Source: Streptomyces spororaveus
GTDB taxonomy: Bacteria; Actinomycetota; Actinomycetes; Streptomycetales; Streptomycetaceae
Direction of reading: 5' to 3'
Assembly: GCF_016755875.1 (NCBI RefSeq)
Contig: NZ_BNED01000005.1
Location: 1,426,001-1,490,000, forward strand
Length of the DNA stretch: 64,000 bases
Part shown: positions 16,695 to 25,934 of the stretch, piece after piece
Position numbering within the stretch: position 1 is the first letter of the stretch
Layout: every line of letters starts with the position of its first letter
Notes under the pieces: generated by a model
What the model was told of the DNA's origin: nothing
What the model saw: the letters and a program-made list of their open reading frames with translations, nothing else
The model's database searches: none
Program-made: the position numbers and the translations under genes

Positions 16695-17777
16695 ATGCGC
16701 AAGACGTTTCTTCCGCGGCGCCCGGCCGCCCGAAAGGCACTGGTCGTGGGGGCCCTGCTGGCCCTGGCCGTACCGGGGATCGCGTACGCCAACACGGTCG
16801 GCGTGACCGTGAAGACCCCGGGCGCCACCATGGGGCCCGGCTCCGCCTTCTCCGAGATATCCACCAGCGCCGCCTGCAGCAGCGGCCTGATCTCCGGGGG
16901 CGGGATCAACCAGGCCATCGGCACCGGCACCTCGTCGAACGGCAACAAGATCAACGGCACCTCGCCGAGCCCCGACGGCAGCACCGAGTACACCGGATCC
17001 ACCGGCGTGGTCGGCACCGATGTGGCCTACTGGCTCGGCATCGGCGGCAGCGGTGGCGCGGTGAACGCCTCCTTCTCCAGCACGCCGTACGCCATGTGCT
17101 TCACCAGCAGCCTGATCAACCACACCCAGGTGGTCATGAACAAGATCGCCGGCCCCACCACCAGCGGGACGGTCGGCCTGGTCACCGCGAGCTGCCCGGC
17201 CGGCACCCGCCTGATCGGCGGAGGCGCCCGCATCACCCCGGCGAGCGTCGGCAGCCTCAAGCCCATCGCGAGCTTCCCCACTTTCAACGACTCCGCCCAT
17301 GCCTTCGGCCAGAAGGCCGCGGCCGACGGCGAGAACAACCCCGACTCCTGGACCGCGGTCGGCTGGAACGGTGGCGGCGGCAACAGCGGCAACACCACCT
17401 ACGCCTACGCGATCTGCAGCGGCAACAACATCGACATCAGCGGCGCCACCGTCAAGGTCCGCCACAGCGAGGTGAGCGGCCCGACCGCGGCGACCAGCGG
17501 CCAGACGGTCACGGCCGGCTGCGGCGGCAACGACGGAAAGCTGGTCGCCGGCGGCGCCGCGATCAGCGGTGGCAACGTCACGACCACCAACTTCACCGGA
17601 CCCGGCTCCGTCGGCGACCACCTCAACGGCAGCTACCCCAGCACCTCCGGCGGCACCCCGGTCGGCGACGGAACCACCACCGCCGCCTCCTGGACGGCCG
17701 TGACCCACACCGGCGGGGTCAGCTCGCCGGGCACCTACTCCGACGCGTGGGCGCTCTGCGCCGACGACGGCGTCTGA
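16695..17777 (+). CDS. Secreted protein with three Cys-Gly-rich modules
   Basis: A 360-residue protein with a signal peptide (MRKTFLPRRPAARKALVVGA, cleavage near AYA-NTV). The mature protein holds three related modules, each opening with a Cys followed by Gly-rich L-x-GGG (ACSSGLISGGG, SCPAGTRLIGGGA, GCGGNDGKLVAGGAA). The second and third close with SWTAV and a Tyr/Trp-Ala-Cys segment (YAYAICS, DAWALCA). The paired Cys suggest one disulfide per module. The domain is common in streptomycete extracellular proteins, but I know of no function. The start at 16695 follows AAGGGGAA. Confidence 0.75.
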   Translation: MRKTFLPRRPAARKALVVGALLALAVPGIAYANTVGVTVKTPGATMGPGSAFSEISTSAACSSGLISGGGINQAIGTGTSSNGNKINGTSPSPDGSTEYTGSTGVVGTDVAYWLGIGGSGGAVNASFSSTPYAMCFTSSLINHTQVVMNKIAGPTTSGTVGLVTASCPAGTRLIGGGARITPASVGSLKPIASFPTFNDSAHAFGQKAAADGENNPDSWTAVGWNGGGGNSGNTTYAYAICSGNNIDISGATVKVRHSEVSGPTAATSGQTVTAGCGGNDGKLVAGGAAISGGNVTTTNFTGPGSVGDHLNGSYPSTSGGTPVGDGTTTAASWTAVTHTGGVSSPGTYSDAWALCADDGV

Positions 17778-17827
17778 ACCGCCGGCAGCCGACCACCATC
17801 TCCCAAGTACTCTCGTTTGGACCCTCG

Positions 17828-19630
17828 TTGAGCATTTTCAGATCCAAGACAGCAGTGGCGGCCGGCGTGACCGGTCTGCTGGCAGCCGTACTGGCGGCCG
17901 TCCCGGCGACCGCCGATCCGGCCGCGGCGCCGACGCCCTGCGGTGCGGGCGGCACGTTCACCGCCTCCCCTCCGACCTGCACCTACACGGCGGTCGGCAC
18001 GGACGCCTTCACCGTCCCCGAAGGCGTCAGCGCGGTCACCGTCGACGTGTTCGGAGCCGAGGGCGGCAGCGCGGCCGGCTTCGTCGCCCCCAACCCGCCC
18101 AACGAGGGGGCGCCCGGCGGACTCGGCGGCGAGACCCGCGCGACCCTCGCCGTGAGCGCCGGCCAGAACCTCCAGATCACCGTGGGCGGAGCCGGCAGCC
18201 CCGGCAGTTCACGGCACGGCGAGTACGCCCGGCCCGGCGGCACCGGCCACGGGGCCGGCGGCGGAGGTGCGCACGGCGGGGGCGGCTCCGGCGGCGGCGC
18301 CACCGACGTACGCACCGGCGCCTTCGGCCCGGCCGACCGGATCCTCGTCGCAGGCGGCGGCGGGGGCGCGGGCAACGGCGGACCCCTGCTGCGCGGCGGC
18401 AACGGCGGCGGCCCGGCCGGTGAGCCCGGCGGCCACGGCGGCGGCCCGGAGGGATCCGGTGTCGGAGGCGGAGGCGCGACGCAGACCGCGCACGGCACCG
18501 GCATCCGCACCTCCCCCCTCGGCGGCCCCGGAATCCCCGGGGGCGACATCGACCCCAACACCGGGCAGCCCAACCCGGGCAGCGGCGGCCCCGGCGGCAA
18601 CGGAGCTCGCGGCGGCAACGGCGGCGGAGGCGGGGGCGGCGGCTACTTCGGCGGCGGAGGCGGCTCCGGCGGTGGAAACCCGGACAACCTGTACGGGGCC
18701 GGCGGCGGGGGCGGCAGCGGCTTCGCGACGCCCTCGGCCACCGGCGTCTCGCTCCTGCCGGGCGTGAACCGCGGCGACGGGAAGGCGGTCGTCTCCTTCC
18801 GGTACGGGACCTCGCTCACCGTGGCCACGGACACGGCCGCACCGCTGTTCGGGCACCCCGTGACCCTCGTCGCGACCGCCGCCCCGGCGAATCCGGCCGC
18901 GGGCCCGGTGGACGGGACGGTCACCTTCTTCGACGGGACGACGGCGCTGGCGACCGTGCCGCTCGACGGCGGGCAGGCCCGGCTGCGCACGGCCGCGTTC
19001 CGGCCCGGCTCCCACGCGATCACCGCGACGTACGGCGGGGACGCGAGCCACACGCCGAGTGCGACGGCGGGACCGTCCGCCGTCACGGTCGGTTTCAGCC
19101 TGCCGTGCATCACGACGGCACGCGCCGGCGCCCTGACGGTGGCCGCCGGGCAGGCCCTCTGCATCGCTCCGGGCGGCAGCCAGACGGGCCCGGTCACGGT
19201 GGCGCCGGGCGGATCCCTGGCGATCACGGACGCCCGGGTCACGGGCCCCGTGTCCGCCGAAGGCGCCCTGGCCGTCGCCCTCTGCGGCTCGCGCCTCACC
19301 GGCCCCGTCTCCGTCACGAAGAGCACCGGCCAGGTCCTGGCCGGCTCGGACGAGGAGTCGGCCACCTGCGGCGGCAACACCTTCCAGGGCCCGCTGACCC
19401 TCGAAGGCAACACCGGCGGCCTCCAGGCCTCGGCCAACACGGTCACCGGCCCGGTACGGATCGACGGCAACAGCGGCAGCGGACCGCTGCCCGGCACGGA
19501 CGTCCCGGCGTTCCGCGCCAACCGGGTCACCGGACCGCTGCGTTGCGAGGGCAACGCACCGGAACTGGTGCACACGGGCACCGTCGTCCAGGGCCCCCGG
19601 TCCGGCCAGTGCCGCCCGGACACCCCCTGA
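17828..19630 (+). CDS. Secreted glycine-rich protein with Ig-like and C-terminal repeat domains
   Basis: A 600-residue exported protein. A signal peptide follows the TTG start (n-region LSIFRSK, cleavage near ATA-DPA). Residues about 40-320 form a Gly-rich domain (opening PEGVSAVTVDVFGAEGGSA, then long Gly-Gly runs). A bacterial Ig-like domain spans about 330-425 (GTVTFFDGTTALATV, ITATYGGDASHTP). The C-terminal 170 residues contain repeated short strands with the motif TGPV/QGPL (GPVTVAPGG, TGPVSAEG, TGPVSVTK, QGPLTLEG, TGPVRIDG), suggesting a right-handed beta-helix-like solenoid. Probably a surface or matrix protein. The start is uncertain (TTG 17828 or GTG 17855). Confidence 0.72.
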   Translation: MSIFRSKTAVAAGVTGLLAAVLAAVPATADPAAAPTPCGAGGTFTASPPTCTYTAVGTDAFTVPEGVSAVTVDVFGAEGGSAAGFVAPNPPNEGAPGGLGGETRATLAVSAGQNLQITVGGAGSPGSSRHGEYARPGGTGHGAGGGGAHGGGGSGGGATDVRTGAFGPADRILVAGGGGGAGNGGPLLRGGNGGGPAGEPGGHGGGPEGSGVGGGGATQTAHGTGIRTSPLGGPGIPGGDIDPNTGQPNPGSGGPGGNGARGGNGGGGGGGGYFGGGGGSGGGNPDNLYGAGGGGGSGFATPSATGVSLLPGVNRGDGKAVVSFRYGTSLTVATDTAAPLFGHPVTLVATAAPANPAAGPVDGTVTFFDGTTALATVPLDGGQARLRTAAFRPGSHAITATYGGDASHTPSATAGPSAVTVGFSLPCITTARAGALTVAAGQALCIAPGGSQTGPVTVAPGGSLAITDARVTGPVSAEGALAVALCGSRLTGPVSVTKSTGQVLAGSDEESATCGGNTFQGPLTLEGNTGGLQASANTVTGPVRIDGNSGSGPLPGTDVPAFRANRVTGPLRCEGNAPELVHTGTVVQGPRSGQCRPDTP

Positions 19631-19652
19631 CGGGTGTCCGCGGCCGATGCCA

Positions 19653-19687
19653 CGAGGCGCCCGGGACGCTCCGTCCCGGGCGCCTCG
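19653..19687. terminator. Strong hairpin terminator
   Basis: Perfect 15-bp stem from CGAGGCGCCCGGGAC to GTCCCGGGCGCCTCG with a short loop, 22 bases after the glycine-rich protein gene and before the HTH-TOBE gene. Confidence 0.8.
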
Positions 19688-19725
19688 CCGTTCGGGGCCG
19701 GAGCGGCACCGCCTATGCTGCGGGC

Positions 19726-20124
19726 GTGCCGTCGTACTCCGTGGGCCTCGCCGCCCGACTGCTGCGCGTGAGCCCCGAAACCGTCCGCCGGTGGACCGAG
19801 ACGGGCCGGCTGCCCGCCGACCGCGCCGCGGACGGTTCCCGGGCCGTCGACGGCGTGGTCCTCGCCGCCTTCGCCGAGGAACGCGCGGCCGGAATGCACC
19901 CGTTGCCGCCGGGCACCGCCGCGACCTCCGTACGGAACTCCTTCGCCGGGATCGTCACCGCGGTACGGCTCGACGACGTGGCCGCCCAGGTGGAGATCCA
20001 GTCGGGGCCGCACCACGTGGTGTCCGTGGTGACCCGGGAGTCGGTCGAACAGCTCGGCATCACCGTCGGCTCGACCGTCACGGCCCGGGTCAAGTCCACC
20101 GAGGTCCACATCGAACTGCCGTAG
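19726..20124 (+). CDS. HTH-TOBE (molybdate-type) regulator
   Basis: A 132-residue protein in two parts. Residues 1-30 form an excisionase/MerR-like helix-turn-helix (YSVGLAARLLRVSPETVRRW), and residues 65-132 form a single Mop/TOBE domain (SVRNSFAGIVTAVRLDDVAA ... STVTARVKSTEVHIEL). Mop domains bind molybdate or tungstate oxyanions, so this is probably a small molybdate-responsive regulator. Its location beside xanthine-dehydrogenase-type genes and a di-Mop protein supports that. GTG start. It converges on the PucR gene with 18 bases between. Confidence 0.75.
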   Translation: MPSYSVGLAARLLRVSPETVRRWTETGRLPADRAADGSRAVDGVVLAAFAEERAAGMHPLPPGTAATSVRNSFAGIVTAVRLDDVAAQVEIQSGPHHVVSVVTRESVEQLGITVGSTVTARVKSTEVHIELP

Positions 20125-20142
20125 GACCGGACCGGTGCCCGG

Positions 20143-21612
20143 TCATCCGCAGCGCAGGGCCGCGTAGAGGTCCAGCTTGTGGTCGAGGCGTGACAGGTCG
20201 CGTCCCGTCAGCACCTCCACCCGCTCGATCCGGTAGTGCACGGTGTTCACGTGCAGGTGGAGCGCCTCCGCCGTGCGGGCCCAGGAGCAGTTGTTGGCCA
20301 GGAAGACCTCCAGCGTCTCCCGCAGCATCCCGTCCCCGAGCGCCCCCAGGATCCGCGCCCGGTACACGCTCCGCACCTCCGGCGGAATTCCGGCCATCAG
20401 CTCTCCGAGGGTGTCGAGCTGCTCGACCCCGCGCACCGGGACCGCCTCGTCGGCCGAGGTGAGCGCGAACCGGGCCTGGCTGAGCGAGGCGCGCAGCGCC
20501 TCCAGTCCCTCGGCCCGCGTGCCGAGGCCGAGCCGGAGCTCGGGCTGCGGTTCCCCGCACCGCTGGAGCATCGGCCACACCGCGCGGAGCGCGCCCGCCG
20601 CGTCGGTCGCCGAGTCCGGGTCCTCGTACAGCACCGCCACCGACCGCCCCACCGCGTACACGGCGTTCTCCAGGTGGCGCAGGCCCTCGGCCAGAGCGTC
20701 GCCCGAGGTCGCCGCCAGAACCCGGTACGTCCCTCCCACGGGCAGCCCGGCGCCCGCGAGCGCCTCCTCCAGGGCTCCGGAGTCGGCCGGGGTGGAGCCC
20801 GCGGGCGTCCCCTCCAGCACGCCGACCAGCTCCTGTCCGGCCAGCCGCTCCGCGGCGAGCCGGCGGGTCTGCGCGCCGCAGCTCTGGGCCAGGACCTCGG
20901 CGATCTCGTGGAGGACCCGCGGGGGCGCCGCGTCCGGGTCGGGCACGTGCAGCTGCCAGGCGTCGTACGGGGAGCTCTCGGTCTCGATGCGCAGCCAGAC
21001 CCCGCCGCGCGCGGAGGCGGCCGACGCCTGCCGGGCGGGCAGCTCGGGCGCGGACGGCGTACGGGCGACCGTGCGGCCGCTGGCGGTCAGCAGGTAGCAG
21101 GACACCCGGCCGAGGTGCGCGCACGCCCGGTCGAGGAGTTCCTCCGGGCCGGCCCCGGCCTCCACGAGCCGGCTCAGCTCGGCGCGCACGTTCTCGGGGA
21201 GTGCGAACAGCCGCGTCGGGCGGCGGCTCAGGTCGCCCCACTGGCGCAGGTACACGGCCTCGGTCACCGCCCGGAAGCTGGTGCGCGCGGGGACGGCCAC
21301 GAGCGGTACCCGGTGGCTCCGGCACGCGTCGACGACTTCGTCGGGGACCCTGCCGTGGGTCTCCTCCCCCGCCAGCAGCGCCGTGGCTCCGGCGTCGGCG
21401 AGCGCGCCGACGAAGCGGTCCGCCTTGCCCGCGTCGCCCTCGGCCCACCACACCAGCCCGCTCAGCACGAGCTCCCCGGGTCCCAGGAAGCGGCCGGGCT
21501 CCTCCAGGTCGGTGGCGGTGACGCCGGCGACCTCCTGGCCGAGAAGGGCTTCCTCGCCCCAGAGCAGGCTGAGGCCGAGGCTGTCGAGCTGGAGCAGGTC
21601 GAGGACGTGCAT
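20143..21612 (-). CDS. PucR family transcriptional regulator
   Basis: A 489-residue regulator. The N-terminal PucR domain (LLQLDSLGLSLLWGEEALLG ... VTATDLEEPGRFLGPGELVLS) is followed by a GGDEF-like middle part and the C-terminal HTH (TLEVFLANNCSWARTAEALH, then LHVNTVHYRIERVEVLTGRDL). PucR activates purine catabolism genes in Bacillus; here the gene is divergent from xanthine-dehydrogenase-type genes, which fits. ATG 21612 has AAGGAG upstream. The 226-base divergent region carries element copy B. Confidence 0.9.
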   Translation of the reverse strand: MHVLDLLQLDSLGLSLLWGEEALLGQEVAGVTATDLEEPGRFLGPGELVLSGLVWWAEGDAGKADRFVGALADAGATALLAGEETHGRVPDEVVDACRSHRVPLVAVPARTSFRAVTEAVYLRQWGDLSRRPTRLFALPENVRAELSRLVEAGAGPEELLDRACAHLGRVSCYLLTASGRTVARTPSAPELPARQASAASARGGVWLRIETESSPYDAWQLHVPDPDAAPPRVLHEIAEVLAQSCGAQTRRLAAERLAGQELVGVLEGTPAGSTPADSGALEEALAGAGLPVGGTYRVLAATSGDALAEGLRHLENAVYAVGRSVAVLYEDPDSATDAAGALRAVWPMLQRCGEPQPELRLGLGTRAEGLEALRASLSQARFALTSADEAVPVRGVEQLDTLGELMAGIPPEVRSVYRARILGALGDGMLRETLEVFLANNCSWARTAEALHLHVNTVHYRIERVEVLTGRDLSRLDHKLDLYAALRCG

Positions 21613-21679
21613 GGCGGGGACTCCTTGCGGCGGGCGGATGCCCACATTCGCGAGGTGAATAGAGGCTGAGCCATCGTAA

Positions 21680-21800
21680 ATGCCAGGTGAAGCACCCGGT
21701 ATACCTCTTGGTTGATCCTCCAGGAGGGAGGGTTGCGGGCTCGTCCGATTCCGTGGCCGGGACCAGTCGTCCCGCACCCGGTCCCGTTGCTTCACTGGCT
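21680..21800. repeat. Conserved ~120-nt intergenic element, copy B
   Basis: Shares ordered blocks with 9065-9186. Bracketed by an inverted repeat: GCCAGGTGAAGC at the left end against GCTTCACTGGC at the right end (one bulged G). Internally CGGGACC pairs with GGTCCCG directly before the right block. It lies between pucR and the FAD subunit gene, ending 39 bases before the latter's start. Confidence 0.65.
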
Positions 21801-21838
21801 GAAACCCCCTGTCAGGCCGGAAAGGCTGGTGGCGCGAA

Positions 21839-22663
21839 TTGGATCTCAACACGGTGCTCGACGTGCGCGACGCGCGCCGCCGCGAACCCTGGCGTCCCGG
21901 CGACGCCTGGCTCGGCGGCGGCACGTACCTCTTCTCCGAGCCGCAGCCGCACCTCCGCCGCCTCGTCGACCTCTCCCGCATGGGCTGGCCGCCCCTGTCC
22001 TGGCAGCCCGACGGCTCCCTCGACATCGCCGCGACCTGCACGATCACCGAGCTCTCGCGGTTCGGCCGGACCCTGCCGACGACGGCCGCCCCGCTCTTCG
22101 AGCAGTGCTGCCGGGCGTTCCTGGCCAGTTTCAAGATCTGGAACATGGCGACCGTCGGCGGGAACCTCTGCAACGGCCTGCCCGCCGGTCCGATGGTCTC
22201 GCTCACGGCTGGCCTCGACGGCACCGTCTTCCTCCAGGGCCAGGACGGCGCCACCCGCCGGATGCCCGTCACCGAGTTCATCCTCGGCGCCGGCGTGAAG
22301 GACCTGCGCGAGGGTGAGCTGCTGCGGTCCGTGCGCCTGCCTCCGAACGCGATGAACTTCCGCACGGCCTTCCGCCAGGCGTCCCTCTACGGACTCGGGC
22401 GCTCCGGCGCGCTGGTCATCGGCGCCTGCGACCCCGCCGACGGCTCCCTCGCCGTGACGGTCTCCGCCGCCACCACCCGCCCCTTCCGTTTCTGGTTCGC
22501 GCTCCCGCCCACGGCCGCGGAACTGCGCGAGGCGATCGACGGCGCCGTCCGGCCCGACGAGTGGTACGACGACATCCACGGGCTGCCCGCATGGCGGCGC
22601 CACATGGCCCTGCGCCTGGCCGAGGAGATCCGCCGCGAGCTCACCACAGAGGACCACCGATGA
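21839..22663 (+). CDS. FAD-binding subunit of xanthine-dehydrogenase-type oxidoreductase
   Basis: A 274-residue protein matching the CO-dehydrogenase/XDH flavoprotein fold: an N-terminal FAD-binding domain with GDAWLGGGTYLFSE, the second FAD motif WNMATVGGNLCNGLPAGPMV, and a C-terminal domain from about residue 170. It would pass electrons from the Fe-S/Moco subunit to NAD or O2. The start is TTG with GGAAAGG upstream. It overlaps the next gene by ATGA, so the two form an operon and presumably a complex. The large-subunit gene is frameshifted, so this subunit may lack a partner. Confidence 0.82.
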   Translation: MDLNTVLDVRDARRREPWRPGDAWLGGGTYLFSEPQPHLRRLVDLSRMGWPPLSWQPDGSLDIAATCTITELSRFGRTLPTTAAPLFEQCCRAFLASFKIWNMATVGGNLCNGLPAGPMVSLTAGLDGTVFLQGQDGATRRMPVTEFILGAGVKDLREGELLRSVRLPPNAMNFRTAFRQASLYGLGRSGALVIGACDPADGSLAVTVSAATTRPFRFWFALPPTAAELREAIDGAVRPDEWYDDIHGLPAWRRHMALRLAEEIRRELTTEDHR

Positions 22664-25462
22664 CGTACGAGATCGAGATCAACGAGCGGCGTTTCGACAC
22701 CGCGCCGCGGGCCGGCCAGTGCCTGCGCACCTATCTGCGCGAGCGCGGCTGGTTCGGCGTGAAGAAGGGCTGCGACCAGGGCGACTGCGGGGCCTGCACG
22801 GTCCACGTCGACGGACAGCCGGTGCACAGCTGCCTCTACCCGGCCGTCCGCGCCGAGGGCCGGTCCGTCACCACCGTGGAGGGCCTCGCCCGCTCCGGCG
22901 GCGAACTCCACCCGGCGCAGCAGCAGTTCCTGGACGCCCAGGGCTTCCAGTGCGGCTTCTGCACCGCCGGTTTCCTGATGACGACCGCCGCCCTCCAGGC
23001 GGAGGAGGGCACCGCCCACGACGACGGCAAGCTCCAGGACCTGCCGCGCGCCTTCAAGGGCAACATCTGCCGCTGTACGGGATACCGCGCCATCGAGGAC
23101 GCCGTGCGCGGGGTCAGGCACACCGAGGACCCGGAGCCCGGGCAGGCCGTGGGCAGGTCCCTGGGCGCCCCCGCCGGGCCCCTCGTGGTCACCGGCACCG
23201 CCCGCTACACCTTCGACGTCGAGGTGCCCGGGCTGCTGCACATGAAGCTGCTGCGCTCCCCGCACCCGCACGCCCGCATCGTCGACATCGACATCAGGGA
23301 CGCGCTCCAGGTGCCGGGCGTGCACGCGGTCCTCACCCACCACGACTCCCCCGACCGGCTGTACTCGTCCGCCCGTCACGAGCACCCCACCGAGGACCCG
23401 ATGGACACCCGCGTCCTGGACGACGTGGTGCGCTTCGTCGGGCAGCGCGTGGCGGCCGTCGTCGCCGACAGCGAGCAGGCCGCCGAGGAGGGCTGCCGGC
23501 GCGTGGTCGTCACGTACGAGGAGCTGCCGTACGTGATCGACCCGGAGGAGGCCATGCTGCCCGGTGCGCCGGTCCTGCACCCCAAGGGGCCGGAATCGGG
23601 GATCTTCCGTGCCGGGAACAACGTGTGCGGCGAGGTCCACAACACGCTCGGCGACATGGCGAAGGGCTACGCGGAGGCGGACGTCGTCTACGAGGAGACC
23701 TTCCAGACCCAGCGTGTGCAGCACGCCAGTCTGGAGACCCACGGCAGCGTCGCCTACTTCGAACCCAGGGAGGAGGGCGACGGCGAGCGCATCACCGTCC
23801 GGCTCCTCCACGCAGGCGCCGTTCCTGACCAGGCGGGCGCTGTGCGCCCTCTACGACCTGAACGAGGACGAGGTCCGTGTCGTCGCGGGCCGCGTGGGCG
23901 GCGGGTTCGGCGGCAAGCAGGAGATGCTGACCGAGGACATCGTGGTCCTCGCCGCCCTGAAGCTGCGCCGGCCGGTGAAACTCGAGTTCACCCGGGCCGA
24001 GCAGTTCTACGGGGCCACCACCCGCCACCCCTTCAAGATCACCATCAAGATCGGGGCCAGGGCCGACGGCACCCTCACCGCGCTGCGCATCCGCGTGGTC
24101 TCCAACACCGGCGCCTACGGCAACCACGGCCCGGCCGTCATGTTCCACAGCGTGGGCGAGTCCTTCGCCGTCTACAAGGCACCGAACAAGGAGGTCGAGG
24201 CGTACTCCGTCTACACCAACGGCGTCCCGGCCGGCGCCTTCCGCGGCTACGGACTGGGCCAGGTGCTCTTCGCCCTCGAATCGGCGATGGACGAACTCGC
24301 CCTCCGGCTCGGCATGGACCCGCTCGAACTGCGCGAGAAGAACGTCATCGGCGCCGGCGACCACCTGGTGACCCCGATCGGCCACGAGGAGGACCTGTTC
24401 ATCGCCTCGTACGGGATGAAGCAGTGCATGGACGTGGTGCGCAAGGCCATCGCCGAGGACCGCAGCCACGAGGACGTCCCCGAGGGCTGGCTCACCGGCA
24501 CGGGATCGGCGGTCGCCATGATCGCGACCGGGCCGCCCGGCGGCCACTTCGCCGACGCCCGCGTCAGCCTGCTCCGCGACGGTACGTACGACATCGCGGT
24601 CGGCACGGCGGAGTTCGGCAACGGCACGACCACCGTCCACAAGCAGATCACGGCCGGTGCGCTGAACACGACGGTGGACCGGATCGCGGTCCGCCAGTCG
24701 GACACGGACGTCGTCCGCCACGACACCGGCGCCTTCGGCTCGGCCGGCACGGTGGTCGCGGGCAAGGCGGTGATGCTGGCGGCGAACTCGCTCGCGGAGC
24801 GCCTGCTGACCTTCGCCGCCCGGCACACGGGCGTGGCCCGGCACCTGTGCAGGCTGGGTCCCGAGGCCCTCGACTGCGCGGGCCGGACCGTCAGCCTGAA
24901 GGAGCTGTACGAGGCCGCGTACGACAAGGGCAGGCTGGAGGAGATGGCCGCGGACGGCCACTGGACCGGCTCCCCGCGCTCGGTCGCCTTCAACGCGCAG
25001 TGGTTCCGTCTGGCGGTCGACCCGGACACCGGCGAGATGAAGATCCTGCGCAGTGTGCACGCGGCGGACGCCGGCAAGGTCATGAACCCGATGCAGTGCC
25101 GCGGCCAGGTGGAGGGCGGCGTGGCGCAGGCGCTGGGCGCGACCCTCTTCGAGACGGTACGGGTGGACGAGCGCGGCGAGGTCACCACGGCGGCGTTCCG
25201 CCGCTACCGGCTCCCGCAGTACGCGGACGTCCCGCGCACGGAGGTCCACTTCATGGAGACCTCGGACGCGATCGGCCCGCTCGGCGCCAAGTCCATGAGC
25301 GAGAGCCCCTTCAACCCGGTGGGCCCGGCCTTCGCCAACGCCCTGCGGGACGCGACCGGGGTGCGGTTCACCGAGATGCCGGTGACGAGGGATGTCGCCT
25401 GGCAGAAGATGCAAGCCGCGAGGGAGCAGCAGGGCTCATATGCGACTTACATAGTGAGATGA
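22660..25462 (+). pseudogene. Frameshifted xanthine-dehydrogenase-type [2Fe-2S]-molybdopterin subunit
   Basis: The first frame encodes two [2Fe-2S] domains (GCDQGDCGACTVHVDGQPVH; QCGFCTAGFLM and NICRCTGYRAI) and the start of the molybdopterin domain up to RITVR. At 23799-23803 one extra base breaks the frame. The rest is in the next frame and is otherwise perfect: GGFGGKQE, AFRGYGLGQ, GTAEFGNGTTTVHKQI, GSAGTVVAGKA, GGVAQALGATLFE and an active-site Glu region KSMSESPF. Joined, the protein is about 933 residues, an XdhD-like fusion of Fe-S and Moco modules. The extra G in GTCCGGCTCCTCC is either a real lesion or a sequencing error. Confidence 0.85.
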
Positions 25463-25511
25463 GGGTGGCAGATACGTTTCCTGGATGACGGGATCTGGGA
25501 ATCCGGCTCGT

Positions 25512-25906
25512 ATGGCCAAACTCATGCTGCACGGAGACCTCGACCGCCCGGCCCTGCTCAGCGTCGCCGACCTGCGCGAATGGCAGCAGCACCGGGCCAA
25601 GGTGGTGTTCGGCTGCGTGACGTGGTCGCGAGCGCGGGGCCGGCCTTCGACGCCCGGCGCCGCAAGGACCGGTCGCGCTTCCTGCTGGCGGTCAGCGGCG
25701 GGGACGGCCACCACAGCGTCCTCGCCTGGGCCGAGCTGGACGCCGACTTCGGGGGCAGTCCGGTGCTGCTGGCCACCCGCCTGGACGGGGAGGACCTGGA
25801 CGAGTCCGGGGCCCAGTTGGTGGTCCCCTCCGACCGGTGCGGGGCGCGCTACGTCAGCGCGGTCACGCACGTGTGGTTCGGCGCCCTGGCTGCGCCGGGG
25901 ATCTGA
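25512..25906 (+). pseudogene. Broken small molybdopterin-dependent (sulfite-oxidase-fold) oxidoreductase gene
   Basis: Starts normally (MAKLMLHGDLDRPALLSVAD ... HRAKVVF), then jumps frame at about 25607-25612 to LRDVVASAGPAFDARRRKD and continues to a normal end (VVPSDRCGARYVSAVTHVWF). Family members carry about 15-20 residues between KVVFDC and the RDV helix; these are missing. The junction string CTGCGTGACG could encode both DCVT-type and LRDV-type sequence, so a deletion between short direct repeats is likely. The gene lies 49 bases after the broken Moco gene. A functional start in the second frame (25580) is unlikely because it lacks the N-terminal strand. Confidence 0.7.
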
Positions 25907-25934
25907 GCGCGGTGCCGGACGGTGCCGGACCGTG

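Noticed and set aside
16643..17827. In-frame upstream extension of the glycine-rich secreted protein
   Set aside because: It overlaps the preceding secreted-protein gene in another frame and is Arg/His/Gln low complexity; a signal peptide begins at 17828.
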